Source: Hymenochaete sp. R1 (lineage: Eukaryota > Basidiomycota > Agaricomycetes > Hymenochaetales > Hymenochaetaceae). Taken from it: 64,000 nt of DNA. This document shows, piece after piece, positions 1-12,484 of this stretch. Location of the stretch: contig JAFREE010000001.1 of assembly GCA_019400425.1 (NCBI GenBank), positions 186,001-250,000 of the forward strand, in the 5' to 3' direction. Both the position numbers and the translations under genes were made by a program. Under the pieces are notes generated by a model, which saw only the letters and a program-made list of their open reading frames with translations, was not told where the DNA came from and ran no database searches. The stretch's first letter is position 1. Each line of letters begins with the position of its first letter.

Positions 1-141
1 CCTTTCAGTAAGCAGGGCAGGGCCATTCTTTCTCGGTCCGCTTGTCGGAGTACTCGGCCTTCGTCATTTGATGAGTTCGAACGGATTTCAAGTACAGAGC
101 GACCTCTGAATGGTAACGCTGCGGATATCCACAAACCTTGA
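1..141 (+). CDS. 3' end of an unidentified gene (partial)
   Basis: Reading frame 1 is open from the first base to a TGA at 139-141 and gives 46 residues. The peptide is rich in serine and arginine (RPSSFDEFERISSTERP is part of it) and looks like a disordered C-terminal tail. The gene would continue off the left edge. No family can be named. It would run convergent with RIO2. Frame 2 is also open for about 115 bases, so the frame choice is not certain. Confidence 0.35.
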   Translation, partial: PFSKQGRAILSRSACRSTRPSSFDEFERISSTERPLNGNAADIHKP

Positions 142-739
142 ATAGGCGCGGTCAAACCTATCTATAAATCATGGTTTTACAGCTAAATCGGCCACTGGAT
201 AAGCACTCCCTCCCACTAAGTACGCCCAAATCCATCCACGAAGGGATGTTATTGTTCAGAGGTTACACTACTATTGCACTCCCAAATAGAAATTGCTTCT
301 CCATGACCACGGCACCATGTCTATGCATGATTCATAATCTCTGTGCCCATTGTTTGATATGCCCTCAGTTCTATAAACTCTTATAGTTGGAGTCTGCGCG
401 ACGTGCATGTAAGCCTTGCTTGCCAATACGTCAATCGAAGTTTTGTTACCCCGCTGTTCAACTGTATATGATAGATTTGCTGAGAAAAAAGCACGTCAAT
501 CGGCGGAGTAACCATGGGTCATTGAGAGACAGCAGAAATATTGCTGAAATTCAAGTCAACCCTGATGTGACCGGGCGTCGAGTAACGATATATGTTTTTA
601 AGAGTTTTTTTAGGTCCCGTAGATCTGGACGCAGAAGTGCGGATCGATACATGTACACGTATATAATACAGATTTTCTTGTACATGCATTGGAAAAAGAA
701 GGTCAAATACAACAAGCCAAGGAAATCTATCTCCGTTCT
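142..739. other. Intergenic, convergent 3' regions
   Basis: This 598-base stretch lies between the end of the left-edge reading frame and the stop codon of RIO2. Short frames exist on both strands, but none shows a recognisable motif or continues through plausible introns. It probably holds 3' untranslated sequence and terminators for the two flanking genes. Confidence 0.5.
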
Positions 740-2735
<1,996 letters not shown>

Positions 2736-2912
2736 GCTGAGATTGGGAAAGCTAAAGGAACAAGGACTGCTTGAGTTTTCTGTCTGAATTTGGGATTATT
2801 TTGGTTTATTTAAAAATAAATCTCGTCATGTGATTTGAAGCTGCCGAAATCTTGAATCTGTGCAACGGCATGCCGGGTTGCACTTTAGCAACATCTCCCA
2901 CACCCGACAGCA
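2736..2912. promoter_or_regulatory. Divergent promoter RIO2 / SEC3
   Basis: The 177 bases between the two start codons must carry both promoters and both 5' leaders. The RIO2-proximal half is AT-rich (GGTTTATTTAAAAATAAAT around 2803-2821). No specific factor site can be supported. Confidence 0.5.
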
Positions 2913-5900
2913 ATGAGCGATTATGAGGACGTGAAAAGAAGGATTATTGAATCAGTATTCGTCCGAAGGAACGCGCAGCCAAACGCCCCAAGAGAAGATT
3001 ATGTTGCTCACCTCAAAGTATGGGAGAATGAAGGTGGAAACGACAAGCCTAGATATATTATTCTGTCCAGTATGTCTCCTTTCCTATCTTTTGCTTCATT
3101 CATCTGACTTTGTATTTGAAGGAGTCATCGGTGCTCCGCCTCTGCTCCATAAATCTCGGGTTAACACAAATGGGACCTTTTCGGTCGGCAAAACATGGAA
3201 TCTACAAGAGCTGAGAGCCCTGGACGTTCCGAGCGTATGCCTCTTCACTGGTTTCTTGGACAGAAGCTCATACAGCGTCTTAAGCAACTTGAAATTAACA
3301 TAACATTTGCAAGGTCGTATCTCTGGCAATCCGAAAGCCAACGAGAACAGGATGACTTCCTGAATCACGTTGTCCATCTCTTCAGAGAAGCTTTTCCGAA
3401 TGCCGCATTGTATATTTCGGGATTTACACCGAGGCCTCCCGGTGAGTTCCTTATTTGCGTATGAATCGACTTTCAGTTGATTATTTAAATAGCTTTACCC
3501 ACAAACCGAAGTATTGATCGCAATGAACTTCGTTCGATGAGGTCAGATTCGACGATGAGGGATTCACGCTCAGCTACTACCCGACCTCGAGGTCCACGAA
3601 TAGCTGAACCACAGCGCATCGAGTCACCCACGCCAAGGGTACGGCCAAATGTACCTCAAGTCAATGGGCGTCCTATCACGCCAATGGCTTCGTCTTCTCG
3701 TGCTGCTTCTCCTGTCAGATCGTTTGTCCCACGACCGACGTCTCCTGCTTTGTCTGCGACGAGTATGCCCAGTTCCCGTAGAGTTGGACGCCCACCCAGC
3801 CCCACCATCTCGGAATCCATCACATCATCTCGTTCTGCAATAACATCAACCTCCACAAACGGTTCTATGCCTTATTTGAACGGGACGACCAGCTCCTCTA
3901 GGGCGAATGACTTAAACCAGATCCGATCCAGACCGTCACAGTTATCATCCCAGCCTTCTCGTTCAAATTCACCACTCACTTCGACCCTCGATTTGTCCAC
4001 GTCTCCGTCCTCGTATCCTTACGGAAGCGCTACTTCTTCGGCGCTGTCTGCAGCTTTACCTAGTTCAAGCGCCGCCTCGTCATCGACTTCCGTAATCACG
4101 TCGCAACCATCTTCTGAACTTGGCCGGCCCAGGGGCAATAGTCAAAGAAGTCGCAACAATTCATCTGCACGAGCACCATCACCTGCTCTTTCCACCACTT
4201 CTCGACGTTCTCAGCGAAGTAATTATGCCCAACCGGCTCCTGTTCCTGTGGTTCCCGAGCCCCCGGTCCCCAAAAATGGCAAACCCGCTGTCTCAATGGC
4301 CTCATCAATTTCTCAGACGTCGCAGTCGAACAAACGTGATCCAAATGCTCGCATCTCGTTTTACGATACAGCGAATCAAGCCTTAATAGATCGACTACTC
4401 TTCGCCGAAGCTGTTTCACCATCCAGACCACAAAACGACGGAGAAGACTTGCGAGAGGTTGATGCTGCCCTCGATGAATGGGAAGATGAAGGTGACACTG
4501 CTGTAGCGACACTGTCAAATATCGAAGAAATGCTCGAGGGATACGAGTGGATTGGAAATGGCCTAGCAACGCGGTCAAGAAAGGGGCCGGCAGATGCTAT
4601 TGAAGCACGGTTGCTCGATGAACTCATGCTTCTAGAAAAAGTCAGTCATGCTTGCGCGAGGTTTTCAATTATTTAGACCTGATATTTGGTTTTAGGCAAA
4701 TAGTTTTTCTTTGCTGGAATCCGAAGATGACAGGGTCGAAAAAGTTCTCTCTGGTCTTGATGAAGCTGTCCTCGAGCTCGATAATATGGAGAAAATGTTA
4801 TCCTCTTACAAGATACATTTGAATGTGAGCTAACGCTATATCTCACCATGCAACGTGGAACTAAGCTCGGTCTTTAGGCCGTCAGCGATGATATCCTGTA
4901 TATTCAATCACAAAACCGTGGTTTGCAAGTTCAAACTCAGAACCAGCAAGTCCTCTTACGGGAGCTAGAAAAACTTCTTGTGAGTCTCAAGTTTATGCCG
5001 GATTTGTGGGGGCTCATTCCTTCTTTAGCAAACCGTACACGTTGATAGGGATTTCCTTGTCAGCCTTACGCAGGAGTCGTTAGAGAAGAATGAAGGCATC
5101 AGCCGACTGGAGCTCGCTGCAACTGAGTTGTACAAAGCCCTCCTAGCAGGGAGAGATAGCGGTATGTGCAACCAAACAGTTTCATGTAGGTAGTTAGCTA
5201 AATTCCGCTTCTATTAGACATGGCGGCCACTATGGAACGTTTAGAAGAATACCGCCAATACAACAATCAATTTTGCAAACGGCTGATGGATTTCCTTTCC
5301 ATCATGTTCACAGCTCAAGGCAATTTGTTGCTGGGTGACAGTGATGGTCTTGTGTCATCCAAAGAGAGTGGCAATATGGTAGTCCGGGATCACTCAGTAA
5401 TGGAGTCGTACCTGATTCGCTACGTTGGCCTCATAATGTATACGAAGGAGATGGACGAGAGTAGATATTCCAAAGTTTGTGCGGTGCGTACTTGAAACCT
5501 ATTTGATGCTTATGGGCTGACAAGTACATAGGCATACTTCTCGGCAGCAAGTGACGTGCACGCTACACAGATCAAAGCTCTGTTGAGCGCTTATAGTAAA
5601 TCAATTCGCATCGCATCCGAAGAAGAGTCTGAGCAAGGTGCGTGTTGTATTACCAGTCTTTCAATCTCACTCCAACCGTGAACCAGCATTTGCATCTACC
5701 GACAAGGATAACGTAGTAAAGGACGGGCTACGCAGAGCTGGCACAGTCGTGCGAGGAGATAAGGACAGGAAAGGCAAGAGGAGTGGCGGAAATCTCAAAC
5801 CTTTTGAAGTGAGGAAATCATTGTCCTTGCTCATCAAAAACCTCTCGCTGAGACTCTAAATGACGTGCAGGTTCTCGATATTGTCCTGGAACAAATTTCT

Positions 5901-7246
5901 TCACCTGTCCTTAACGAGCGAAAGTTCATCTCTAATTTCCTCCTTGTTGATGACTCGGGTATCACATACGCGGAGTTTGTTTCTCTCGAAAATTACTTTA
6001 GACGTCAAGCTACGCGGGTCGCGGGGTTAAGTAGCGGGACGATGAAACTCGTTAGGGGTGCCATGGACCTTATTTTTGGATTCCTTCCGACAGAGCTGAA
6101 GAGCTTCATAGAAGCCGCTCTTTCAAAAGATAGCACGTAAGTAAAATGATCGTTGCTTGGAGGTACAATTTCTGATCAATGATTACAGGCAAATTGCTGG
6201 GATACTAGCATCTCTGGAAAGGGCGACATCCGATGCGGAGCAAAACAGAAACATTTTCTTTGTCGGTGTCCTTGAAAAACAGCACCAGAGATTGCGAGGC
6301 ATGTTTGATCGGCACGTAGTAAGTAAATGTGATGTTCCTCCGTTGCCTATGACTGACGTCATGAAGGACGCGCAAATTAAAGATGTAGAACGCACGAAGC
6401 TCGACGCTCGAAAACGTAGAGGCGTAGCACATTTCATCAAGTATTTCCCCGTATATGTCTCACGCATGGAGAGTCAACTGGCGGGAGCGGACGGTCTTGA
6501 AATACGTACGAACGTGGACGCTGCGTACGAACGCATTGTGCAGTCCATGTTTGATAGCCTCGTACAAATGGCAAAATTAGATGGCGATAAAGACGAAGAC
6601 AAAGGGATACTTAACTATCATGTCATTTTGATAGGTGAGGCATTGCCCGACGTCAATTTTTTTTTCTAAATGAAACTCATCACATTTACAGAAAACATGC
6701 ATCACTTCATTAATGAGATGGGACAGCTAAGGATCAATGCTGTACCAACGTTCAGCAGGCGTGCACAAGGCATCTACGACGACAATTTGAATGCCTATGT
6801 CCGACTAGTCATTCGCCGCCCATTCTCTCGGATTATTGTGAGTTTATTAATTTTGTTCATTCAAACGTTGCTAACAAACACCATAGGATTTTTTCGAAGG
6901 GGTGGATAGGACGTTAAAAACAACCGCGCCCACGGAAGTATCCAAGAACTCATCATATAATCGCTCGTCATTGAAGCGAGTGCTAAAGGAGTACGACGCA
7001 AAAGACATACGGAAAAATGTTGACGCACTCTTCAAGAGAGTTGAAAAGCATTTCACGGATGAAGAAACTGATGCAGTGAGCTCCGCAATGGCAGACGTAT
7101 GGAGGGCATGTGAGGAGGAACTTATCAGGATGACGGACCTTTTCAACAAACGCATTGATCAATGCTTCAGAGACACGCTTTTGACACTGGAATATGCCAA
7201 ATCAGATGTGGAATCTGCTTTCAAGCGTCATAAAGTTGGACAATGA
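2913..7246 (+). CDS. SEC3: Exocyst complex component Sec3
   Basis: Sec3 is the exocyst subunit that marks sites of polarised secretion through an N-terminal PIP2/Rho-GTPase-binding PH-like domain. The ATG at 2913 opens MSDYEDVKRRIIESVF; the PH-like region runs through exons to about 3440 and includes INITFARSYLWQSESQREQ. A 300-residue Ser/Pro-rich disordered linker (3537-4350) separates it from a coiled-coil and helical C-terminal half that carries the Sec3_C features, for example HSVMESYLIRYVGLIMYTKE near 5400. At least ten short introns interrupt the C-terminal half (donors near 4643, 4824, 4980, 5161 and 5484, among others). The protein ends SAFKRHKVGQ at 7246, 85 bp before the convergent mS23 gene stops. 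SEC8, another exocyst subunit, lies 38 kb away in the same window. Confidence 0.92.
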
Positions 7247-7331
7247 CAAATTAAACCTACGCATATTAGTCTTGTATATTAATGTAATTGCCCAACCTCA
7301 GTCATACCCAACGAAACTCGGTCTATGCAAA

Positions 7332-8258
7332 TTATCGGACGAACTCGAATGCTGGCAATTTATGTGTAGCATCGCTCGGCAAATCCTGAGCAGAGATTGC
7401 CTGAGAATAATCCGGCCGAATACCCTCCCTCCATAAGCGCCCATAAGCCTCCCCTCTCGTGTATTTCGTAGACGATGCAATCTGTTTTGGAGGATCTGAC
7501 CGCATCTTCCATCGTTTTTTAGCCTCTCCTGACTGCGCTTCGGCGTACTTCTTCTGGTCCAGACTCTTCAAGTTTTCCTCCTCCTGTTCAAATGATCGTT
7601 CGATGATTGTCGGTTTGAATGCTGTGCTGTAGAATTCAGCCTCTGCAATGGCAGTTTGAGCGGCAATCTGTTGATGTGCACGAAGTGCACGGAACTGCAT
7701 GCAGGAAGAAATGTAGGCGTCGGAGAGTGAGAGGTCGGGAGATTGCTCGTAGAGGTTCACCGCAAAACGGATGGCACTGTCTTGAAATGAGCTGGCAAAA
7801 CTTAAAATAAAGAGACATCAGAGGACGTACTCTTCAGAAGAAGGATTTGTCGTGCGCTGGCTCAGTCTTGTCCATTCTTTTCCCGACACCTTGTAGTTGT
7901 CCTCAACTGCATCCGCTTCTGCCAGGCTTCGCTCACGGAACGCTTCGAAAGGGTGATCACGGAAGAATTGCCGGCGAACGCTATCTTCGAGGTAGATAAC
8001 AGGTTTTGAGGTAGGCTTTTCAGGCTTCTTTCCATGATCGCGATTTGAGGCCTTGCCTTCACGAGGGAGGTCAAAAGGCATTGCAGCAGTTGATGAGTTA
8101 CCGCCTGACGGCTCACGACTCGGAGGCGCTCGAGGAGGAAGGGGGATGGGAGGATGCTCAAGGACCGCCTTATACCATAACGGCTCTTGCTGTATGTAGC
8201 CTGTTCTAGCGAGACGAGCCACTTGCTTGTGAACTTGAGTCGCGACGCGGCGGACCAT
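7332..8258 (-). CDS. RSM25: Mitochondrial small-subunit ribosomal protein mS23 (Rsm25)
   Basis: This is a component of the mitochondrial 37S subunit. Exon 1 (8258 to about 7820) begins MVRRVATQVHKQVARLARTG and contains WYKAVLEHPPIPLPPRAP, the typical N-terminus of fungal Rsm25/mS23 proteins, then a disordered insert and YLEDSVRRQFFRDHPFEAFR. One short intron separates it from exon 2, which carries FAVNLYEQSPDLSLSDAY and a charged helical tail ending at 7332. The length of about 285 residues fits the family. The N-terminus is basic and amphipathic, as expected for mitochondrial import. It is transcribed in the same direction as RPN5, about 170 bp downstream of that gene's stop codon. Confidence 0.85.
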
Positions 8259-8430
8259 GGACGTTGCAGTTAAAAATCGTATTACGCGGAATCTTCGAAA
8301 ACATTAAAAAGCGGTAATTCAGTTGAGGCAAATTCTAATCACGTGAGAGAAAAGACTTCAATAAATTAAGGTTACAACAGTATGAGTACGTATATGCAAT
8401 GATACAAAATGCTATGTGATAGTCGCTACA

Positions 8431-10213
8431 CTAGGCCTTCACTCGAGATTGTGCCGCTAGTGCAGCATTCATACCCATCCAAGTCTTTTCCACTAGTCCC
8501 AGCAGTCGTTGCATATCCGAGCTCCATTCGTTGCACACATCTTCTGCGGTCTGCTGTTTTCGGAATGTGATGATGCCTGCAGGTCGGTTAATTCGAGCCC
8601 AGATAGATTTCGATACGACAAGGCGACTAAGCGTGTCTTCCGTATCTTTCGACGAAAGGTCCAGCATTTCCTGTAACCGCTTCAGGGAGATCCGCGTATA
8701 ATAACCTGCGATCACTCGTATGTTCTAACCCGATTACTCAGTAACAAATGACAGTAGTATATGGAAGATAGCACATACGTGCTCAATTATGCGAGTATGA
8801 AGATCTTCCCAATGCTCTTCATTCTGGGACCCGAATACATCCGTATTACGAAGGGAGGAGCCATAAAGGCTCTGAATCCCTGTCCAGCGCATAATTTCTT
8901 TTTTGCTGAAAAGCTTAAGGATATCGCTAATTTGCTAATGAGCCAGGAAAATGAAGAAAGTCAATGCGAATCAACACACCGCAATAGTTCCAATTTTTGA
9001 ATTTCGGGATACGCTGCTACACGGTGAAGCATGTCTGACTGCTCGTTGGTATGTGGCGCGAGTATGATATAGTATACGACTCTCTCCAATGCCTAGGTAA
9101 TACTTAAAACGATCCGATCGATGCAAAAAAGTTAGGGCCTAGCTCACCTCTTTCCCCTTCCCGGGCACGTCTTGCTTTATAGTCGGGGTTTCCCATATAC
9201 TGTGATAGAATTGAGCGGTATCGAGGTATTCTTTCCCGTGGAGAGCATATTGAATCATGAGGTCGTAGTACTTCAGTTTGAGGCTCTTTAAGAACGTAGA
9301 GTTAATCTCCGTGCGACGAGCTTAAAATGAATCAGCCAACCTCATTTCCCTCGTCTTTCAAGTAATTCACATTGACTTTGCGACCACCGACACGAACTTT
9401 TACCCAGTCCGCTTCTGCCTTCTCCTTTTGACCCGAGGCATCTTTACCCTTCGCAACAAGGGAATGCAGTCGCATCTGTTCCAGCAAGAACTCTGTTTTT
9501 TCCCGTCTTTCCATGGACGAGTATGTTTCGACTTGAAGATCAGCCAGGAGTTCCGATGCCGTCTCGATGGACGTTCGAGAATCCGAGCTTCCAGAACTGG
9601 ACTTGTTCGCTAATGACTCGTGATGATGTGCCAGCTGAAGGGTTACTCTGGCACGCGGCGTTTCAAGAAAGATCTGGAAGCGAGGCATTGGAGTCCATGC
9701 ATTTAACTTAATCTTTGCCACTGACCTTGCCCTCTGTAACCTGCCGCAATGTCTCGACCAACTCTAGCCACTTCTCAAGCCCATCGCGTGTTTTTATCTC
9801 ATCCAGCCAACCCATTGCCTCCTCGACCAGAGTTTGTATCACAGATTTGAATTGGCCATGCTTTTTACTTAGCAGGGAAACGTTGAAATTGACCTGGACC
9901 AGATCATGTACTTCGTACGCCAATTTTATGACTGTTGTTGCTAACAACGTCGTAGACTTTAAGTCTGAAGCCTAAAGATAGATAGGTATTATGTATTATC
10001 TCGCTAGTAGACTGATACGTACATTGCGGGCCTGCTTTTCGAGAACGAGCAATTTCTCGACTGCAATGGGCAGCTTCCCAGACTGAGGCGGCGATAGTCA
10101 GTCAGATAAAAACACCAGGGCGATATGTGTACCTTAGCAAGTTCTGAAGCCTCTTTCACCATAGCTTCAGCTTCAGGAGTGAAGTCCTTTTCTTGTTTCT
10201 TAGCTTCCGACAT
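8431..10213 (-). CDS. RPN5: 26S proteasome non-ATPase lid subunit Rpn5
   Basis: Rpn5 (PSMD12 in mammals) is a PCI-domain scaffold of the proteasome regulatory lid and contacts the deubiquitinase Rpn11. The ATG at 10213 begins MSEAKKQEKDFTPEAEAMV. Helical-repeat exons follow: TLLATTVIKLAYEVHDLVQVN (about 9950-9900), the FLETPRARVTLQLAHHHE segment (about 9680) and the DWVKVRVGGRKVNVNYLKDEG segment (about 9400-9340). The C-terminal PCI exon (8715-8431) contains YTRISLKRLQEMLDLSSKDTE and IWARINRPAGIITFRKQQ, the winged-helix part of the PCI domain, and ends QSRVKA. The gene has about seven exons joined by 50-60 bp introns. It is divergent from SLD2 across a 242-bp intergenic region. Confidence 0.92.
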
Positions 10214-10285
10214 TATTGCTAGAGATTAGGAGAAAGTAGGAGAAAGCAGAAGGAAATCGAGGAAGTCGATGAGCATTCAAGAATG

Positions 10286-10303
10286 ACGCGTCCTTAAACG
10301 CGT
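10286..10303. promoter_or_regulatory. Pair of MluI cell-cycle boxes (ACGCGT x2)
   Basis: Two perfect ACGCGT hexamers sit at 10286-10291 and 10298-10303, spaced 12 bp start to start, in the 242-bp divergent region between RPN5 and SLD2 and about 155-170 bp upstream of the SLD2 ATG. ACGCGT is the known binding core of the fungal MBF (Swi6/Mbp1-type) complex, which drives G1/S transcription of replication genes. The sites are seen directly; their function here is inferred from the identity of SLD2. Confidence 0.6.
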
Positions 10304-10455
10304 AGACCGGTCACATGACATGAGTTAAGTGGCTATGCTGGATGCCGGTAAAGTAAACTCGCGCGACTGACGTGCATGCTCTTCTCCGAGTTCTCGTTTG
10401 ACCGTGTCCTACACCTCCTTATATCTCCCTTACATTATCGATTTTTGGGAAAGCT

Positions 10456-12065
10456 ATGGATGGCGACGAACTAAAGACGAGATTGAAGACGTGGGAACGG
10501 ACATTCGCAGCTCAAAATGACAGAAGACCGACAGTCGACGATATTAAAGCACATCCTGACATAGGTCCGTCTCTCTCATACCACATCCTAAGTAGCCGTG
10601 TCGTACCTGACTTTCTTATATTGTACTGCCAGCCGAGCTCTACAAAGAGCGTAAGAAGATATTGAAGGCCTCCAGCCTGTCAGACTCGCATCCGGAGTCA
10701 GGGAATATAATGGAGGCACCACGGACACCCCCTCACCGGTCAATCGCCCTTGCAGGGCCCTCCAACATTCCACACAAATCCAAAGCAATTCATAGCTCCA
10801 TAGAGGACTCTTCAAACCCATTTTCTCCAGTCAAGACACCCAGGAAAAGGACCCATCCGTCGAATGATGCTCCGCTGGGCTCTACCTTTCTCTTCACTCC
10901 TCCTTCTGCAACGCTTAATAGCTCGAAACGCATCCCTTCACCAGAGCAATTCACCCAGATCGATATCGACAGTAATTTATCTCCCGAAAAAGGAAAGGCA
11001 CTCAAAAGAGCACGGAAACGTCTTAGGGGAGATGTGGTTTCACCCTCTCCAAAAAAACCTAGACTGGGCGTATTCAGAAGAAAATCTGAAACAAGTGACG
11101 ATGAAGTGGACCAAACATTTGTTGACGAGTCTCCAATGAAATCAACGCTAGGCGGTAAAGATTTTATCTCCTTGTTTGAAGAGGATCGGATACCAGCGCC
11201 CGTTTTTGGCAAAGAACAGACTACTTCGCTTCACTTAAGCAAGTCAAAGTCGAACGAACGCGATAGTGCGAGGAATCCACTTCAACTTACAAGCTCCTTG
11301 AAGGAACTGTATTCAGCCTCACAAATCTTGCTCCGCGGAAAAAATAATAATATGGGCGCCACTCAGCCGGCGTTGAATCCATCTTCAAATGGTTCTGCAA
11401 ACAACGTACATCCCAGCAAAAGCACGTTGATTATAACGAAGTCTTCGCATTCACCACGAAATATACCACCGGCTCAAAGTGCAAATGATGGCTTCTTCAC
11501 CTCGAAAAACACTGTCACGAAGTCGAATGGCTTGCTTCCCCCATCACCGAAGCATGAGACCCACACGAACGGCAAACGTCGCACGGGAAATAACGCGACA
11601 ATGAAGAGGAAGAAAGGAGACATACTCGCAAATTTCAGCTGCGACATGGACTTGGTAGACGATGATGATGACGACGATGTAATTGAGTTGAATCCATGCA
11701 TGAAGCGCGATTTGAAAGCTCGGAACATCCTCGGAATCGACTCTGATGATGACAATGAATTCGGATCGAGAAGATACCCCATCGAGGTTGACAGTGTCGA
11801 CTCATTGCAAGAGGCCGATCAGATTATCAATATCGAAGATTCACTTCCGAAGGACCTGCGCGAGCTACTTCACATTTCAGCGTCACGCTCGACCGACAGA
11901 GAACAGCATGAGATAACGACGGCGCTTCTTAGTGGAACCTCCTTGAACCGTGACCAGGGCGAAGTGTGGGGAGCTGGTGAATTTGTTCAGTCGGGCATGA
12001 ATGCGAGTGACATCGAAGAGGAATGGGAAGGTGAGGGTACGCCTTGGGAAGTCGGGGAACTCTAA
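10456..12065 (+). CDS. SLD2: DNA replication initiation regulator Sld2/Drc1
   Basis: Sld2 is a CDK target that, once phosphorylated, binds Dpb11/Cut5 to load the CMG helicase (RecQL4 N-terminus in animals). Exon 1 (10456-10564) encodes the hallmark N-terminal helix LKTWERTFAAQNDRRPTVDD and KAHPDI. A 68-bp intron (10565-10632) interrupts an Ala codon, and exon 2 resumes ELYKERKKILK. The N-terminal third carries clustered CDK-type S/T-P sites: RTPPH, NPFSPVKTPRKR, PSPEQ, LSPEKGK and VSPSPKKPRLG. The rest is largely disordered with basic and acidic blocks, including an Asp run near 11660. The protein ends with the acidic EEEWEGEGTPWEVGEL, also typical of fungal Sld2. Length is about 513 residues. 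The promoter has two ACGCGT boxes. Confidence 0.88.
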
Positions 12066-12484
12066 TGCGGTATGTGATTAATCCCTCCTGGAAGCATGTC
12101 ATACTACATCGTTTCCTCAAGCACTTTAACCATGATGCAGTAATCCTGTATGATTCGTCAATCGTTGAAAACGTGTTGTCCTCACGATGTGACCGCGTTT
12201 CATTAAAAGTGTGCATCCACCGTCATTTCGAGGAGTTGTGTGATCCTGTCCATGAACTCTCCATCAAAATGTTTTCTAGGCGTGGTCGAACTCTGCGCCT
12301 GTACATCCAACCAACAGATGAAGGAACGTCGTGTGACCGAGACGTTCATCATGCATGTGCTATGGCTGTTTTCAAGGCATGCTGTGACCATGCACTCTGG
12401 ACTTATAAGACATAACAAGCACACACTACGTCTGGACGTTCTTTCCTCTTCTCTTCTGTTGTATCTTCATTTTCTACTTTTACG
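12066..12484. other. Intergenic SLD2 / F-box gene
   Basis: This 419-base region holds the SLD2 3' end and the promoter of the next plus-strand gene. Small frames are present on both strands, but none has recognisable content. A pyrimidine-rich run (TTCTTTCCTCTTCTCTTCTG, about 12439-12458) lies just ahead of the next ATG at 12485, as is common in fungal core promoters. Confidence 0.5.

Noticed and set aside
4096..4578. 160-codon minus-strand frame
   Set aside because: It overlaps confirmed SEC3 coding sequence and has no recognisable features.
3656..4627. Long antisense frames opposite the Ser/Pro-rich part of SEC3
   Set aside because: They mirror low-complexity coding sequence on the plus strand and have no motif of their own.
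10790..11212. 140-codon antisense frame within SLD2
   Set aside because: It lies opposite a Ser/Pro/Lys-rich disordered exon; composition alone explains it.
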